From Rhizobium sophorae (GTDB lineage Bacteria > Pseudomonadota > Alphaproteobacteria > Rhizobiales > Rhizobiaceae): a DNA stretch of 64,000 bases. The stretch spans positions 248,001-312,000 of the forward strand of contig NZ_JABFCN010000023.1 of NCBI RefSeq assembly GCF_013087515.1. The letters are read 5' to 3'. Shown one piece after another: positions 1 through 8,975 of this stretch; position 1 is the first letter of the stretch; the number at the start of each line of letters is the position of its first letter. The position numbers and the translations under genes are program-made. A model generated the notes under the pieces. The model made no database searches, was not told the DNA's origin, and saw only the letters and a list, made by a program, of their open reading frames with translations.

Positions 1-693
1 CAGCATTGGGCATTTCTGGATGTGTTCTGGAGACTGGCTGCGGGCGGCGTCGTGGGATGGGCGCTGGGAAAGGCCTTCGGTTTTTTATCGTTCAGGATGA
101 GAGGAAGCAGCCTCGCGAAGACGCAGGATGGCTTCGTTGCACTGGGGATGACCTTCACCACGTACGGGCTGACGCAACTGGTTGGTGGCTACGGCTTTGT
201 CGCCGTCTTCCTTGCGGCCGTCGCATTCAGGGCGAGTGAACGGGACCATGATTTTCATGAGCAACTGCATGATTTCGCCGAGCAAATAGAACGATTGCTG
301 ATGATGGTTCTACTGGTCTGCCTCGGTTCGATCGCGGCAAGCGGTCAGCTACTCGGGGGAATTGATTGGCGGGTCGCGGTCGTCGCCTTCCTGGCGATCG
401 TATGTGTCCGTCCGATCATCGGCTGGCTGAGTCTGATTGGCTCCGGACATCCGCCAGGCGAAAGCCTGATCATCGCTGTGTTTGGCATCAGGGGCCTGGG
501 ATCGATCTACTACCTGGCATACGCAACGGGCCAAGCCGAGTTCGAGCGTGTCGAGACCGTCTGGGCAACGGTCCTCCTTATCGTTCTCACGTCAATCGTT
601 GTCCACGGTGTCGCAGTCACCCCGGCGATGAGATGGATCGACGGCAGAAGGTCCCGCGCCCGCCGAAAGCACACGGCGCACGCTGTCGATTAA
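1..693 (+). CDS. Cation:proton antiporter (CPA1/NhaP family), C-terminal part
   Basis: The reading frame is open from the first base, so this is the C-terminal ~230 residues of a longer membrane protein; a GTG at 22 is only an internal codon. Several hydrophobic membrane segments are visible, and the run FGIRGLGSIYYLAYA matches the conserved late membrane motif of CPA1 antiporters (NhaP type), which exchange Na+ or K+ for H+ across the inner membrane. The end is a short basic cytoplasmic tail (RRSRARRKH). Family members are usually about 400 residues or more, so roughly half is missing upstream. No partner genes are visible; the next gene is convergent. Confidence 0.8.
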   Translation, partial: QHWAFLDVFWRLAAGGVVGWALGKAFGFLSFRMRGSSLAKTQDGFVALGMTFTTYGLTQLVGGYGFVAVFLAAVAFRASERDHDFHEQLHDFAEQIERLLMMVLLVCLGSIAASGQLLGGIDWRVAVVAFLAIVCVRPIIGWLSLIGSGHPPGESLIIAVFGIRGLGSIYYLAYATGQAEFERVETVWATVLLIVLTSIVVHGVAVTPAMRWIDGRRSRARRKHTAHAVD

Positions 694-756
694 ACGGTCA
701 GCGAAGAGCGGAAACCGCAGAGCGGTGAACGCTCCACAACCGGGCACGCGCCACGG

Positions 757-1266
757 TCAGTTCCGACGCAGGTCAATTCGGCTTGTGACCACCGATCTGC
801 CTGTTGTGGGATCGGTATCGATGGTCGTCAGCCGCATTCCCGACGCTCCGACTTTTTCGATCGTCATCTGGGCGCGTCGATCGCCATTTACGTTTCTTGC
901 CCAGTTTATACCGAGGTTGATAGCGTCACCCTCGCGCTTGCCCCCAAGGCGGGCAGTGCCAGTGCCGGCGCCGACATAGGATCCAGTATAGGAATCACCT
1001 GTCGCCTTGAGATCGGCGCTAATGTCCCGGGAAAAAACGACGAGGCTAGTGCAACGCCCATCAAGTGCAAGCGAACTTGCAGTCGTGTCCGACCTGAAGC
1101 TGCAGGTGACATTGATCGTGGGTGCATTAATGCGCACCTCTTTACCGCTCCAACTGCCGGCAAGGGGCTGCAGGAAAGCGGACTCATCAGCATGAACGAT
1201 GCCCACACTGACGCATACCATCGAGGCGATCGCGATGGATGTTGTAATGGCCTTATTCATATTCAT
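757..1266 (-). CDS. Exported hypothetical protein
   Basis: A 169-residue protein with a clear Sec-type signal peptide: a short basic start, a hydrophobic core and a cleavage site near VHA-DE at residues 25-28. The mature part is small, beta-rich in appearance and contains two cysteines, with no catalytic motif I recognise. It begins SAFLQPLAGSWSGK, a pattern seen in small lipocalin-like or DUF-type periplasmic proteins that start with a GxW motif. ATGs at 1266 and 1260 are both possible starts. The function is unknown and it stands alone between convergent or unrelated genes. Confidence 0.65.
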   Translation of the reverse strand: MNMNKAITTSIAIASMVCVSVGIVHADESAFLQPLAGSWSGKEVRINAPTINVTCSFRSDTTASSLALDGRCTSLVVFSRDISADLKATGDSYTGSYVGAGTGTARLGGKREGDAINLGINWARNVNGDRRAQMTIEKVGASGMRLTTIDTDPTTGRSVVTSRIDLRRN

Positions 1267-1690
1267 AACTTTCAGATCACTGAACCCAAAGTAGCGGTAT
1301 TCGGCAGATCGAGGAGGAGGGGCGGTGATACAACCTCCCGGCGATAATTTGGTTCCGGTTCCGATAAGACTAAGAACATTTAGTAAGGGATCGTGTTTGA
1401 CGTCGCCTCCTTGGCGAGCCGCCGGCCTGATGGTCCTCGCTTGGATCGACGGCAGGCAACATCATCTGATGGCCACCTTGTTGAGCTGTTTTTCTCCCAT
1501 GGAAATGAACCGATGATCCTCGCGTTGCAGCGCCGAGATGATCGCCACCGGCGAACTGCTGGCGGCCTCTGTCGATCGGCTTTACCTCGAGGTCGAGCCC
1601 GCCGTTCCGATGGTGATGGAAGACAATCTCGTTGAGGTCGTGCTCCGGAATGGCTAGACGACTCAAATCCTACTGGGGCCTTTGCGAAGC
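1267..1690. other. Intergenic stretch with a possible short gene remnant
   Basis: No full gene is visible. On the plus strand, 1538-1657 encodes a 39-residue acidic peptide (MIATGELLAASVDRLYLEVE... to a TAG at 1655) with codon use like real coding DNA. It has no convincing ribosome site and a stop codon just upstream. It may be the tail of a decayed gene. I do not recognise the family. Confidence 0.3.
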
Positions 1691-2554
1691 TCACGCGGAT
1701 ACCTCGACCTCCACGTCCATCGATATGAATGCATCGGACGCACCGACGAAGCTGCCGGCGACGGGAACGGATTGCGCGATATCGCGGGTGACGGCGACAG
1801 GGATGAGATTGGCCCCGCCCATGCTGCGGTTGGTCGGATCGAACGTGATCCATCCGGCGCCAGGAACGAATACCTCGACCCAGGCATGGGTCGAGCCCTG
1901 ATCCTGCGAACCGAGCAATATTTGATCGGGATTGAACAGGTATCCCGACACGATACGCGCTCCAAAACCCAGTGATCGAACGGCTTCGGCAAACAGCACT
2001 GCAAAGTCGCGGCACGATCCCCGACCACGATCCAACGTCTGGGTTGGCGTCTGTGTGCCTTCCGCCTCACGGCTTTGATAGGAGATCGATGAAGACACCC
2101 CAGCGCTTATGTCCTTCAGAAGCGAGAGCGTGTCTGTCGAATTGCTTGCGACAAATCCTTGTGCCCACCGCTGAAGTTGCTGGGACGGGTCGGCATACTG
2201 CCGAGCCGTCAGCGCGCCGAGATCCGTCCATTCCTCGTCCGAATAGCGGAATGGAAAGGTGAGCGCGGAGGCAGCAATAGCAAAGACCGGCCATGCTGCG
2301 GCGGTAAGGTCGACCAGCGCGACGCTGTCGACGGTCAGGACATTGGTCATGTCGCTGAAAACCGCGGTGGCAACCGCGTTGCCGAATACATCGATCGCCC
2401 AACTGACCTGGGCCTGTGGTGTTATCGAGACCTCATGCGACAGCAGCCGGAGATCGGGGCTCTCGCGGGGCCTCAACATCAGCCGGTGAGGCCTGAGATT
2501 GACCGCATATCGGTAGTGATAAATCGTGCGATGGTGGATACGGATTTTCGACAT
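1691..2554 (-). CDS. Transglutaminase-like cysteine protease family protein
   Basis: A 287-residue protein with the bacterial transglutaminase N-terminal domain (IRIHHRTIYHYRYAV at the start) followed by the transglutaminase-like core. The papain-like triad can be read: Cys181 in RGSCRDFAVLFAEA, His223 in STHAWVEVFVPG and Asp239 in TFDPTN. In Rhizobium such proteins are cytoplasmic and of unsettled role (protease or amidase); they often sit beside alpha-E and circularly permuted ATP-grasp genes, which are absent here. The gene is monocistronic as far as can be seen, and the length is normal for the family. Confidence 0.85.
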   Translation of the reverse strand: MSKIRIHHRTIYHYRYAVNLRPHRLMLRPRESPDLRLLSHEVSITPQAQVSWAIDVFGNAVATAVFSDMTNVLTVDSVALVDLTAAAWPVFAIAASALTFPFRYSDEEWTDLGALTARQYADPSQQLQRWAQGFVASNSTDTLSLLKDISAGVSSSISYQSREAEGTQTPTQTLDRGRGSCRDFAVLFAEAVRSLGFGARIVSGYLFNPDQILLGSQDQGSTHAWVEVFVPGAGWITFDPTNRSMGGANLIPVAVTRDIAQSVPVAGSFVGASDAFISMDVEVEVSA

Positions 2555-2679
2555 GAGTGCTCTCGAGTCAGGGCATCGGCATTAGCCGAGCCACCACATC
2601 TATCACACAGGCTCGCGAGCTCTACGACCTCCTGCGCGTTGTCACTCCCGTCCCAAAGTGCCGGGAACCTGTGGAACTG

Positions 2680-3747
2680 TCATTCTATATCCTTGGACTT
2701 TGCTATTTCAGCGCTCTGCTGTTCCGCGAAAAGCGACCATGCCGCGATAAACAAGGCGGCAATCAGGGGGCCAATGACGAAACCATTGATGCCGAACAAG
2801 GAGATACCGCCCACCGTCGAGATCAACACCACATAGTCGGGCAGCCGCGTCCCCTGACCCACCAGTGGCGGACGCAGCAGGTTATCGATTAGCCCTATAA
2901 CAAATACGCCGATGAGGACCAGGATCGATGCTTTCAACCAGGCACCCGTGAGGACTAGCCAGATGGCGGCTGGAACCCATACAAGTGCTGCTCCAATTGC
3001 GGGCAGCATTGACGTGAACGCCATGGTCACGCCCCACAACAGGGCGGCCTCGACTCCCAGAGCCCAGAATGCCACGCCGCCGATCGTTCCTTGGATCATA
3101 GCAATGATGATATTCCCCTTGACCGTTGCCCGAACGACCGCGGAAAACTTGTCGCGAAACTGTCGGGTATAGTCGTCGTTGAGAGGGATTGCATCTCGGA
3201 TCGTCCGGCCGAGGTCAGCGCCATCCCGGAAGAGGAAGAAAAGCAGATAAAGCATGATCCCGAAGCTGACGAAGAATTGCAGCGTGTTTTGGCCAAAACT
3301 CAGCAGGCTGCCGGCGACCGACCGGCTTGCCTGTACTGCGCCTGAGGAGATGTTAGCGCGAAGTTCCGCAAAGCCGCCAAGTTTCAATGAGTTCAGCCAG
3401 TTGTCGACGAAGCCGGGCAAGGCATTCTGAATCCGGACCAGATAGTCATTGAGGTCGATTTCGTTGCTGCTTATCCGTTGGTAAAGACTGGTGCCTTCCT
3501 GGATAAGAGAAATGAGGATAATCAATGCCGGCACGATGACGAGACCGATGCACATCAACACCGTCAGCAGGGCAGCGATGCCTCGGCGGCCTCCCAGCAA
3601 ATGCGCCAGTCGCATGTTCACTGGAAAGAAGATGATAGCAAGGATCACTGCCCAGAAAACCGCTGCGTAATAGGGGATAAGCAGCCAGATGAACGCGATC
3701 GTCACCAGCGCTAGCAGGACATAAAAACTCGTACGTTGGATAGACAT
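2680..3747 (-). CDS. AI-2E family transporter (PerM-like permease)
   Basis: A 355-residue integral membrane protein with paired hydrophobic segments at the N-terminus, a soluble stretch around residues 75-140 and a membrane block at the C-terminus. The block SMLPAIGAALVWVPAAIWLVL and the run GLIDNLLRPPLVG are hallmarks of the AI-2E/PerM permease family. Members export or import small molecules or act as Na+/H+ antiporters; the name comes from E. coli TqsA. The substrate cannot be told from sequence. The gene lies alone, in the same direction as the transglutaminase gene but separated by about 125 bases. Confidence 0.85.
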   Translation of the reverse strand: MSIQRTSFYVLLALVTIAFIWLLIPYYAAVFWAVILAIIFFPVNMRLAHLLGGRRGIAALLTVLMCIGLVIVPALIILISLIQEGTSLYQRISSNEIDLNDYLVRIQNALPGFVDNWLNSLKLGGFAELRANISSGAVQASRSVAGSLLSFGQNTLQFFVSFGIMLYLLFFLFRDGADLGRTIRDAIPLNDDYTRQFRDKFSAVVRATVKGNIIIAMIQGTIGGVAFWALGVEAALLWGVTMAFTSMLPAIGAALVWVPAAIWLVLTGAWLKASILVLIGVFVIGLIDNLLRPPLVGQGTRLPDYVVLISTVGGISLFGINGFVIGPLIAALFIAAWSLFAEQQSAEIAKSKDIE

Positions 3748-4345
3748 GTCTGCCTTGTTCGCTGGCCAGTCTCCACCGCCACCGGCGTAGGAATAATAGT
3801 TCGCAAAAATCTCTCATGCTAACCATAGCCGCGTCGCGGCATAAGGCCAACGCGAATCCGGCGTGGAACGCGGACAACTTGACTACTGCAGGTATGCACC
3901 GACGCGATCTCGCTCATCACGTACGCCCCGAGCCGGGGCACCGTCTTCCGGCGAAGGTCTCATTCGCGAAATCGCTTTCGAGAACTGCGGATCGGCGGCC
4001 TTCAAATCGCTGCTGGCTATCGTCGACGCCGGCAGTTACCGCGCCACCAGCGCTCCCCTCCAATCGTGCTGAAGAAGAAGGCAATGGCGCAGTGGCTTGA
4101 TGAAAACATCGTCTGTGTGACGACCAAGTTCCTTTGTTCTAGCGACGCTGGCGGGAAAGCCAAGGTCTAGGGAACAACGATGGTCCCGCGTGGTTCCCCT
4201 ACCAGTGGATTGAACCGGCAGCCGCAGCCGCCGATGGGGCATTCCAAAAGGACACCTCGAGATCCGCGAACCGAGCAGTACGCGGGCGCGACGCCCCGCA
4301 GCCAGGTCTGCAAATGCTCCTATCGCAGGTTGAGGACCTTGACGT
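3748..4345. other. Intergenic stretch, no convincing gene
   Basis: Nearly 600 bases separate the divergently oriented permease and esterase genes. Short open frames exist on both strands, but none has a credible start, ribosome site or recognisable family. This is presumably promoter DNA plus decayed sequence. Confidence 0.5.
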
Positions 4346-5374
4346 ATGAAGTTCAGTTTCGGCAGATCGCTGGTGAAGGCCCTCAGAGTCCAAAAGAAAA
4401 TCGGCAAGCTGATTGGGAAAGCTGTCGAAGCGACTCGAACCAAACCGAAACGCACAACCTCCACATCCCGTCCGGCGAAACCGATTTTGGTCGAGACAAC
4501 CGCGTTTGGAAGCAATCCGGGCCGCTTGGTGATGAAATCCTTCGTCCCGACGACACGGCTGCCGAAGAACCCTGCACTTGTCGTCTTGCTTCATGGCTGC
4601 GGTCAGACTCCCGAAAGCCTGGATGTCGCGGCGGGCTTCTCCAAGCTCGCGAGAGACCGCGGTTTCGTTCTTCTTTATCCGCAGCAGACGAGAAGAAACA
4701 ATTCGCAAAACTGCTTCAACTGGTTTCGACCAAGCGCCGTCGCCCGAGACCGCGGAGAGGTGCGTTCAATCAAGCAGATGGTCGAACACATATGCGAGCG
4801 ACATCGCATCGACCGTTCGAGGATCTTCGTCGCGGGGCTGTCCGCCGGCGGGGCAATGACGGGCGCACTTGTTGCGAACTATCCCTCATTGTTTGCAGGC
4901 GCCGCGATCATCGCCGGCATGCCATTCGGATCTGCCCGCGACGCGATGTCCGCCATGCGCGCAATGAAGTCAGGTGCGACGCCGCCGCCAGGCGGATGGG
5001 GAAGAGCCATCGCTGAGATTTCGCCAGAAGCCAAGTCATGGCCCGCGATAACCATCTGGCAGGGCACGGAAGACCGGGTGGTCAGGCCCGTCAATGCACT
5101 CGCGTGTGTTGCCCAGTGGCTCGAAGTCCAAGGCATTGCAGAAAATAGCGGCCGTTTGGAGAATAAACCCTGGGGCATGTTGCAGTCGTGGAAGGTCACA
5201 GGCGAGCTGAAGGTGGCCCTCTATTCGGTCAGCAACATGGGCCACGGGCTTCCGATCAAGAAGCGCAAGAGCGTCACGGCGCTACGATCTGGAGACCCCT
5301 ACGTGATCCCGGTAGAAATCTCAGCTCCAGTAGAGATGATGCGAGTGTGGGGTTTGTCGAGGCTTCGAACATAG
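4346..5374 (+). CDS. PHB depolymerase family esterase (LpqC/PhaZ-like)
   Basis: A 342-residue alpha/beta hydrolase of the esterase_phb family. The oxyanion region reads VVLLHGCGQTPESLD at residues 79-93. The catalytic triad is visible: Ser166 in GLSAGGAM (lipase box), Asp243 in WQGTEDRVV and His300 in SNMGHGLPI. The N-terminus is basic (FGRSLVKALRVQKKIGKLIGK) and is not a normal signal peptide, so an intracellular location or an unusual export route is possible. Related enzymes cleave polyhydroxybutyrate, feruloyl or acetyl esters. With ferulate genes nearby a feruloyl-ester role is conceivable, but the gene is not in that operon. Confidence 0.85.
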   Translation: MKFSFGRSLVKALRVQKKIGKLIGKAVEATRTKPKRTTSTSRPAKPILVETTAFGSNPGRLVMKSFVPTTRLPKNPALVVLLHGCGQTPESLDVAAGFSKLARDRGFVLLYPQQTRRNNSQNCFNWFRPSAVARDRGEVRSIKQMVEHICERHRIDRSRIFVAGLSAGGAMTGALVANYPSLFAGAAIIAGMPFGSARDAMSAMRAMKSGATPPPGGWGRAIAEISPEAKSWPAITIWQGTEDRVVRPVNALACVAQWLEVQGIAENSGRLENKPWGMLQSWKVTGELKVALYSVSNMGHGLPIKKRKSVTALRSGDPYVIPVEISAPVEMMRVWGLSRLRT

Positions 5375-5578
5375 TCAGCTCGCAGCAGGTTCGGCAGTAT
5401 CTGTGAAATGCAGGTCACCGGCTGGAACCCAAGCGGGCGGCAGCCAAGCTTATCGCCCAATGGCTGGAGAGCTGAACGCGTATCGATCGAGGTAGCGGGT
5501 GCCGCCCACGCCATATCGAAGCGCTGAAGCATTTTCCTGAGCGCGGTGCGAAATCTCTTTCGCCGGTCTGAGCATAGG

Positions 5579-5611
5579 CCGTGCCACGACCGCAGTGGCG
5601 TCGTGGCACGG
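5579..5611. terminator. Bidirectional terminator-like hairpin between convergent genes
   Basis: A perfect 12-bp inverted repeat (arm CCGTGCCACGAC, 9-base loop) lies between the end of the esterase gene and the end of the minus-strand aldehyde dehydrogenase gene. Its position between two convergent stops fits a shared terminator. There is no clear T tract on either side, so termination strength is uncertain. Confidence 0.55.
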
Positions 5612-5630
5612 TGATGACTGTAAAACCTGC

Positions 5631-7076
5631 TCAGAAGGGATAGTGCTGAGCGGAATCCTCGACCGTGATCCAGCGCAGGTCGGTGAATTCGGCGATTGCC
5701 GCCTTGCCGCCGAAGCGGCCGTAGCCGCTGCCCTTGACGCCGCCGAAGGGCATTTGCGCCTCGTCGTTCACCGTCGGGCCATTGATGTGGCAGATGCCGG
5801 ATTCGATCCGCGACGCAACCGCCATTGCCCGCTGGACATTGCGGCTGAAGACGGCGGAGGACAGGCCGTATTCGGTGTCGTTGGCGATGCGGATCGCTTC
5901 TTCCTCACTGGTAACGCGAATGATCGGCTTCACCGGGCCGAAGGATTCTTCCGCATAGACACGCATCTCGGGCGTGACATAATCGAGCAGCGTCGCCTCG
6001 ACCACGGTGCCCGAGCGCTTGCCGCCGGCCACGAGTTTTGCACCCTTGGCAGTCGCATCGGCAATCAGTTCCTCCATTTTCTTCGCGGCGTCGAGGCTGA
6101 TCAGTGAGCCGAGAACGACGTGGCCACGCGGGTCACCGGCCGGCAGCTGGCTGGCGCGGGCGGCCAGTTTGGCGACGAACTGATCGGCGATCGTCTCGTC
6201 GACGATGATCCGCTCCGTCGACATGCAGATCTGCCCCTGATGCATGAAGGCCCCGAAAATAGCGGCATTGACGGCACCGTCGATATCGGCGTCGTCAAGG
6301 ATTACAAGCGGCGCCTTGCCTCCGAGTTCGAGGAGGGCGGGTTTGAGATGTTTGCCGCAGGTCTCGGCGATGATCTTGCCGACCTTGGTCGATCCGGTGA
6401 AGTTCACGCGCTTGACGGCCGGATGGGCAATCAGCGCCGCGACAATCTCGGGCGCATCCTCCGGTGCGTTGGTGAGGACGTTGATGACGCCGGCCGGCAG
6501 GCCCGCTTCGGTCAGCACTGTGGCAATCAGCCGGTGCGTGCCGGGGCATTGTTCCGAGGCCTTGAGGACGACGGTATTGCCGCAGGCGATCGGCATGGCG
6601 ATGGCGCGGGTGGCGAGGATGACCGGCGCGTTCCACGGGGCGATCGCCAGGCAGACGCCAGCGGCCTGGCGAACACCCATGGCGAGCGTGCCGGGTTTGT
6701 CGGAAGGGATGATTTCCCCTGTGATTTGCGTCGTCATGGCGCCGGCCTCGCGCAGAATGTTGGCGGCGAGCATGACATTGAAACCGGCCCAGGGCGCGGT
6801 TGCGCCGGTCTCCTCGATCATCAGCTGGGTAAACTCGCCGACCTTCGAATCCATGATATCGGCAGCCTTCATTAGGATGGCGCGGCGCTGCCCGGGGCCG
6901 GTCTTCGACCAGGCGCCGAAGGCGGCGGCAGCGGCATTAACGGCCGCGGCAGCATCGTCCAGGCTTGCCGCGGCGGCGCGGCTGGCGAGCTTCTCGGTGA
7001 AGGGGTCGATGCGATCGTAGGTCCGGCCGCCGGAGGCCGCGCGGTCTGCGCCGTTGATGAGGAGGGAAATATTCAT
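5631..7076 (-). CDS. Aldehyde dehydrogenase, vanillin/salicylaldehyde dehydrogenase type
   Basis: A 481-residue NAD(P)-dependent aldehyde dehydrogenase. Glu250 in LLELGGKAP and the catalytic Cys284 in QGQICMSTERII are present. The CMSTERI form of the active-site motif is typical of vanillin, salicylaldehyde and benzaldehyde dehydrogenases. It is the last gene of the minus-strand importer operon, just downstream of the coniferyl-alcohol-dehydrogenase-like SDR, and has a good ribosome site (GGAG before ATG). With the ferulate cleavage genes at 21-26 kb the likely job is vanillin to vanillate. It has a close paralogue in the same operon (starting at 14214), so the two may divide substrates. Confidence 0.85.
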   Translation of the reverse strand: MNISLLINGADRAASGGRTYDRIDPFTEKLASRAAAASLDDAAAAVNAAAAAFGAWSKTGPGQRRAILMKAADIMDSKVGEFTQLMIEETGATAPWAGFNVMLAANILREAGAMTTQITGEIIPSDKPGTLAMGVRQAAGVCLAIAPWNAPVILATRAIAMPIACGNTVVLKASEQCPGTHRLIATVLTEAGLPAGVINVLTNAPEDAPEIVAALIAHPAVKRVNFTGSTKVGKIIAETCGKHLKPALLELGGKAPLVILDDADIDGAVNAAIFGAFMHQGQICMSTERIIVDETIADQFVAKLAARASQLPAGDPRGHVVLGSLISLDAAKKMEELIADATAKGAKLVAGGKRSGTVVEATLLDYVTPEMRVYAEESFGPVKPIIRVTSEEEAIRIANDTEYGLSSAVFSRNVQRAMAVASRIESGICHINGPTVNDEAQMPFGGVKGSGYGRFGGKAAIAEFTDLRWITVEDSAQHYPF

Positions 7077-7099
7077 CGGAGGTCTCCTTGGGACAAGAA

Positions 7100-7885
7100 C
7101 TAGAAGCCGAGGACTTCGGCGTTGATGGAAGCTTCGAGGCCGCCGTCGACGGCAAGATTGGCGCCATTGATCCAGCGGGCGCCATCCGAGCAGAGGAAGA
7201 GCACGGCTGGCGCGATATCGGCGGCGGTGCCGGCTCGGCCGACGCGGGTAATGTCGCTGTCAACCCTGGCATCGCCGAGCACGGCGCGGAACTGCTTGAG
7301 GATCGGCGTTTCCACCGGCCCGGGGCTCACCGCATTGACCCGGATGCCGTGGTTTTTAAACAGTGCCTGATGGGCGGCGCGCATGGTCCAGAGCAGCAGC
7401 AGCTCCTTGGAGAGCGGGTAGCCTTCCTCATCCTTGAGGCCGTGTTCGGCGACAACCGCCGCCACTTCGGGGAAGCCATCGATGGCGGTCAAGGATTTTG
7501 CCCGCTCGAGATTGGCGCGCCAGCCATAGCCGGCGATCGAGGCGACGTTGACGACGGCGCCGCCTTCGCGAAGGCGGGGTGCCACGGCTTCGGACAGGGC
7601 GCGAAGGCCATAGAAATTGACGGCGAGCGTCGAGGCGATACCGGTGCTGCCGGAAAGGCCGGCGACATTGGCGAGCGCGTCGAGGCGCACCGGAAGCTGC
7701 GCGACGATCTCGGCAACGCCTGATGCCGTGGACAGATCGCCCTTGATGAAGGCGGCGCTTCCACCCATCGGTTCGCGCACATCCACGCCGATGACCTCGG
7801 CGCCCATCTGACCGGCCAGCTCCGCCGTGCGGGCGCCGATGCCGGAAGCGACGCCGGTCAACAGGATTGTTTTACCAAAAAGCAT
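7100..7885 (-). CDS. SDR oxidoreductase, coniferyl-alcohol dehydrogenase-like
   Basis: A 261-residue short-chain dehydrogenase. The cofactor motif TGVASGIG lies at residues 10-17, and the catalytic residues are Ser116 (NVASIAGYG), Tyr156 and Lys160 (YPLSK). An acidic residue after the second strand (VIGVDVREP) suggests NAD(H) preference. The sequence resembles CalA-type coniferyl-alcohol dehydrogenases, which oxidise coniferyl alcohol to coniferyl aldehyde. Context supports this: a vanillin-type ALDH follows directly, and a coniferyl-aldehyde dehydrogenase lies in the sister operon. I take ATG 7885, preceded by AAAGGTGA, rather than the upstream in-frame start. Confidence 0.75.
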   Translation of the reverse strand: MLFGKTILLTGVASGIGARTAELAGQMGAEVIGVDVREPMGGSAAFIKGDLSTASGVAEIVAQLPVRLDALANVAGLSGSTGIASTLAVNFYGLRALSEAVAPRLREGGAVVNVASIAGYGWRANLERAKSLTAIDGFPEVAAVVAEHGLKDEEGYPLSKELLLLWTMRAAHQALFKNHGIRVNAVSPGPVETPILKQFRAVLGDARVDSDITRVGRAGTAADIAPAVLFLCSDGARWINGANLAVDGGLEASINAEVLGF

Positions 7886-7925
7886 GAACGTCACCTTTCG
7901 CAAGAGAGTCCGGAAATAAGCCGGC

Positions 7926-8975
7926 TCATTCTTCCCATTTGATTTTATGCGGACCGGGCAATTTCAGCCGATAGCCGACGGGCAGAAGTTGAAAGTCGAA
8001 GCGGCGCTCGATTTCGCCCCAAAGGCCGCGCGGCAGATAGAGCGAGAAGATCACGGCGGTGGCGCCGAGGCCGATCAGGTACCAGACGCCGGCTGAACCG
8101 AAGAAGGTCTCGATCACGAAGAACAGGATGGCGCCGAGGATGGCGCCTTCGAACTTGCCGATCCCGCCGACCAGCACCATGAAGATCATGTAGGCCGTCC
8201 ACTGGACGCTGAAATAGGTCTTCGGCTGGAAGGTCGTGGCGGTCGCCAGCCACAGGCCGCCGGCGACCGCGATGCCGAAGGCGGCAAGCACGAAGAGCAG
8301 TCGCTTGGTTGCGATCACCCGCACGCCGACCGAGATCGCCGCCTCCTCATTGTCGCGGATTGCCTGCATGGCGGCACCCGCGCGGCTGCGCATCAGGATG
8401 AAGAGAGCGCCGAGCAGGGCGGCCATGGCCGTCAATGCGAGCCAGTAGATCGTCGCCCGCCGTGTGCCGCTGTCATAGACGTTGAGCGAGATCAGCGAGG
8501 TTCCCGTTTCCCCCTGGATCAGCCCATCAAGGTTGACGAGCAGATGGGCGAGTGTGGCGACGACCCACATGCCGATTGCGAACTCGCCGCCCTTCAGGCG
8601 CAGCATGAACAGCGAAAGCGGGATCGACAGCGCGCCGGTGACGATCGCGGCGGCAAACAGCGCGACGAAGGGATTGAGCCCCGCATCGGCAAGCCGGATG
8701 GTGAAATAGGCGCCGAGGCCGAAGAACACTTGCTGGCCGACCGAGACGAGCCCGCCGAAACCGGCAAGCGCATTCCACATGGCGGCAAGGATCACGTAGA
8801 TGAACAGGGCCGTCATCCGGTCGATCGCGCCGGCACCGAGGACAGTGGGGGCAAACATCAGCAGGACGAGCACCGCGGCCATGCAGCCGAGCGCCACCCG
8901 CGACGATGTCGTCCAGCGCTCTATCGATATTCCGTTGGAGGCAAAGGTCGTGCTGGGGGTCGCGTTGGGGCTCAT
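7926..8975 (-). CDS. Branched-chain-type ABC transporter permease (LivM-like)
   Basis: A 349-residue inner-membrane permease of the LivM family, with many hydrophobic segments and the conserved LivM coupling region MQAIRDNEEAAISVGV. Its ATG overlaps the stop of the upstream LivH-like gene (ATGA), which fixes this start; a longer open frame upstream is only the shadow of livH. It forms the membrane channel with the LivH-like subunit. The operon setting (aromatic aldehyde dehydrogenases, coniferyl-alcohol-type SDR) suggests uptake of a phenylpropanoid or aromatic acid rather than leucine, as known for related systems in Rhodopseudomonas. Confidence 0.88.
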   Translation of the reverse strand: MSPNATPSTTFASNGISIERWTTSSRVALGCMAAVLVLLMFAPTVLGAGAIDRMTALFIYVILAAMWNALAGFGGLVSVGQQVFFGLGAYFTIRLADAGLNPFVALFAAAIVTGALSIPLSLFMLRLKGGEFAIGMWVVATLAHLLVNLDGLIQGETGTSLISLNVYDSGTRRATIYWLALTAMAALLGALFILMRSRAGAAMQAIRDNEEAAISVGVRVIATKRLLFVLAAFGIAVAGGLWLATATTFQPKTYFSVQWTAYMIFMVLVGGIGKFEGAILGAILFFVIETFFGSAGVWYLIGLGATAVIFSLYLPRGLWGEIERRFDFQLLPVGYRLKLPGPHKIKWEE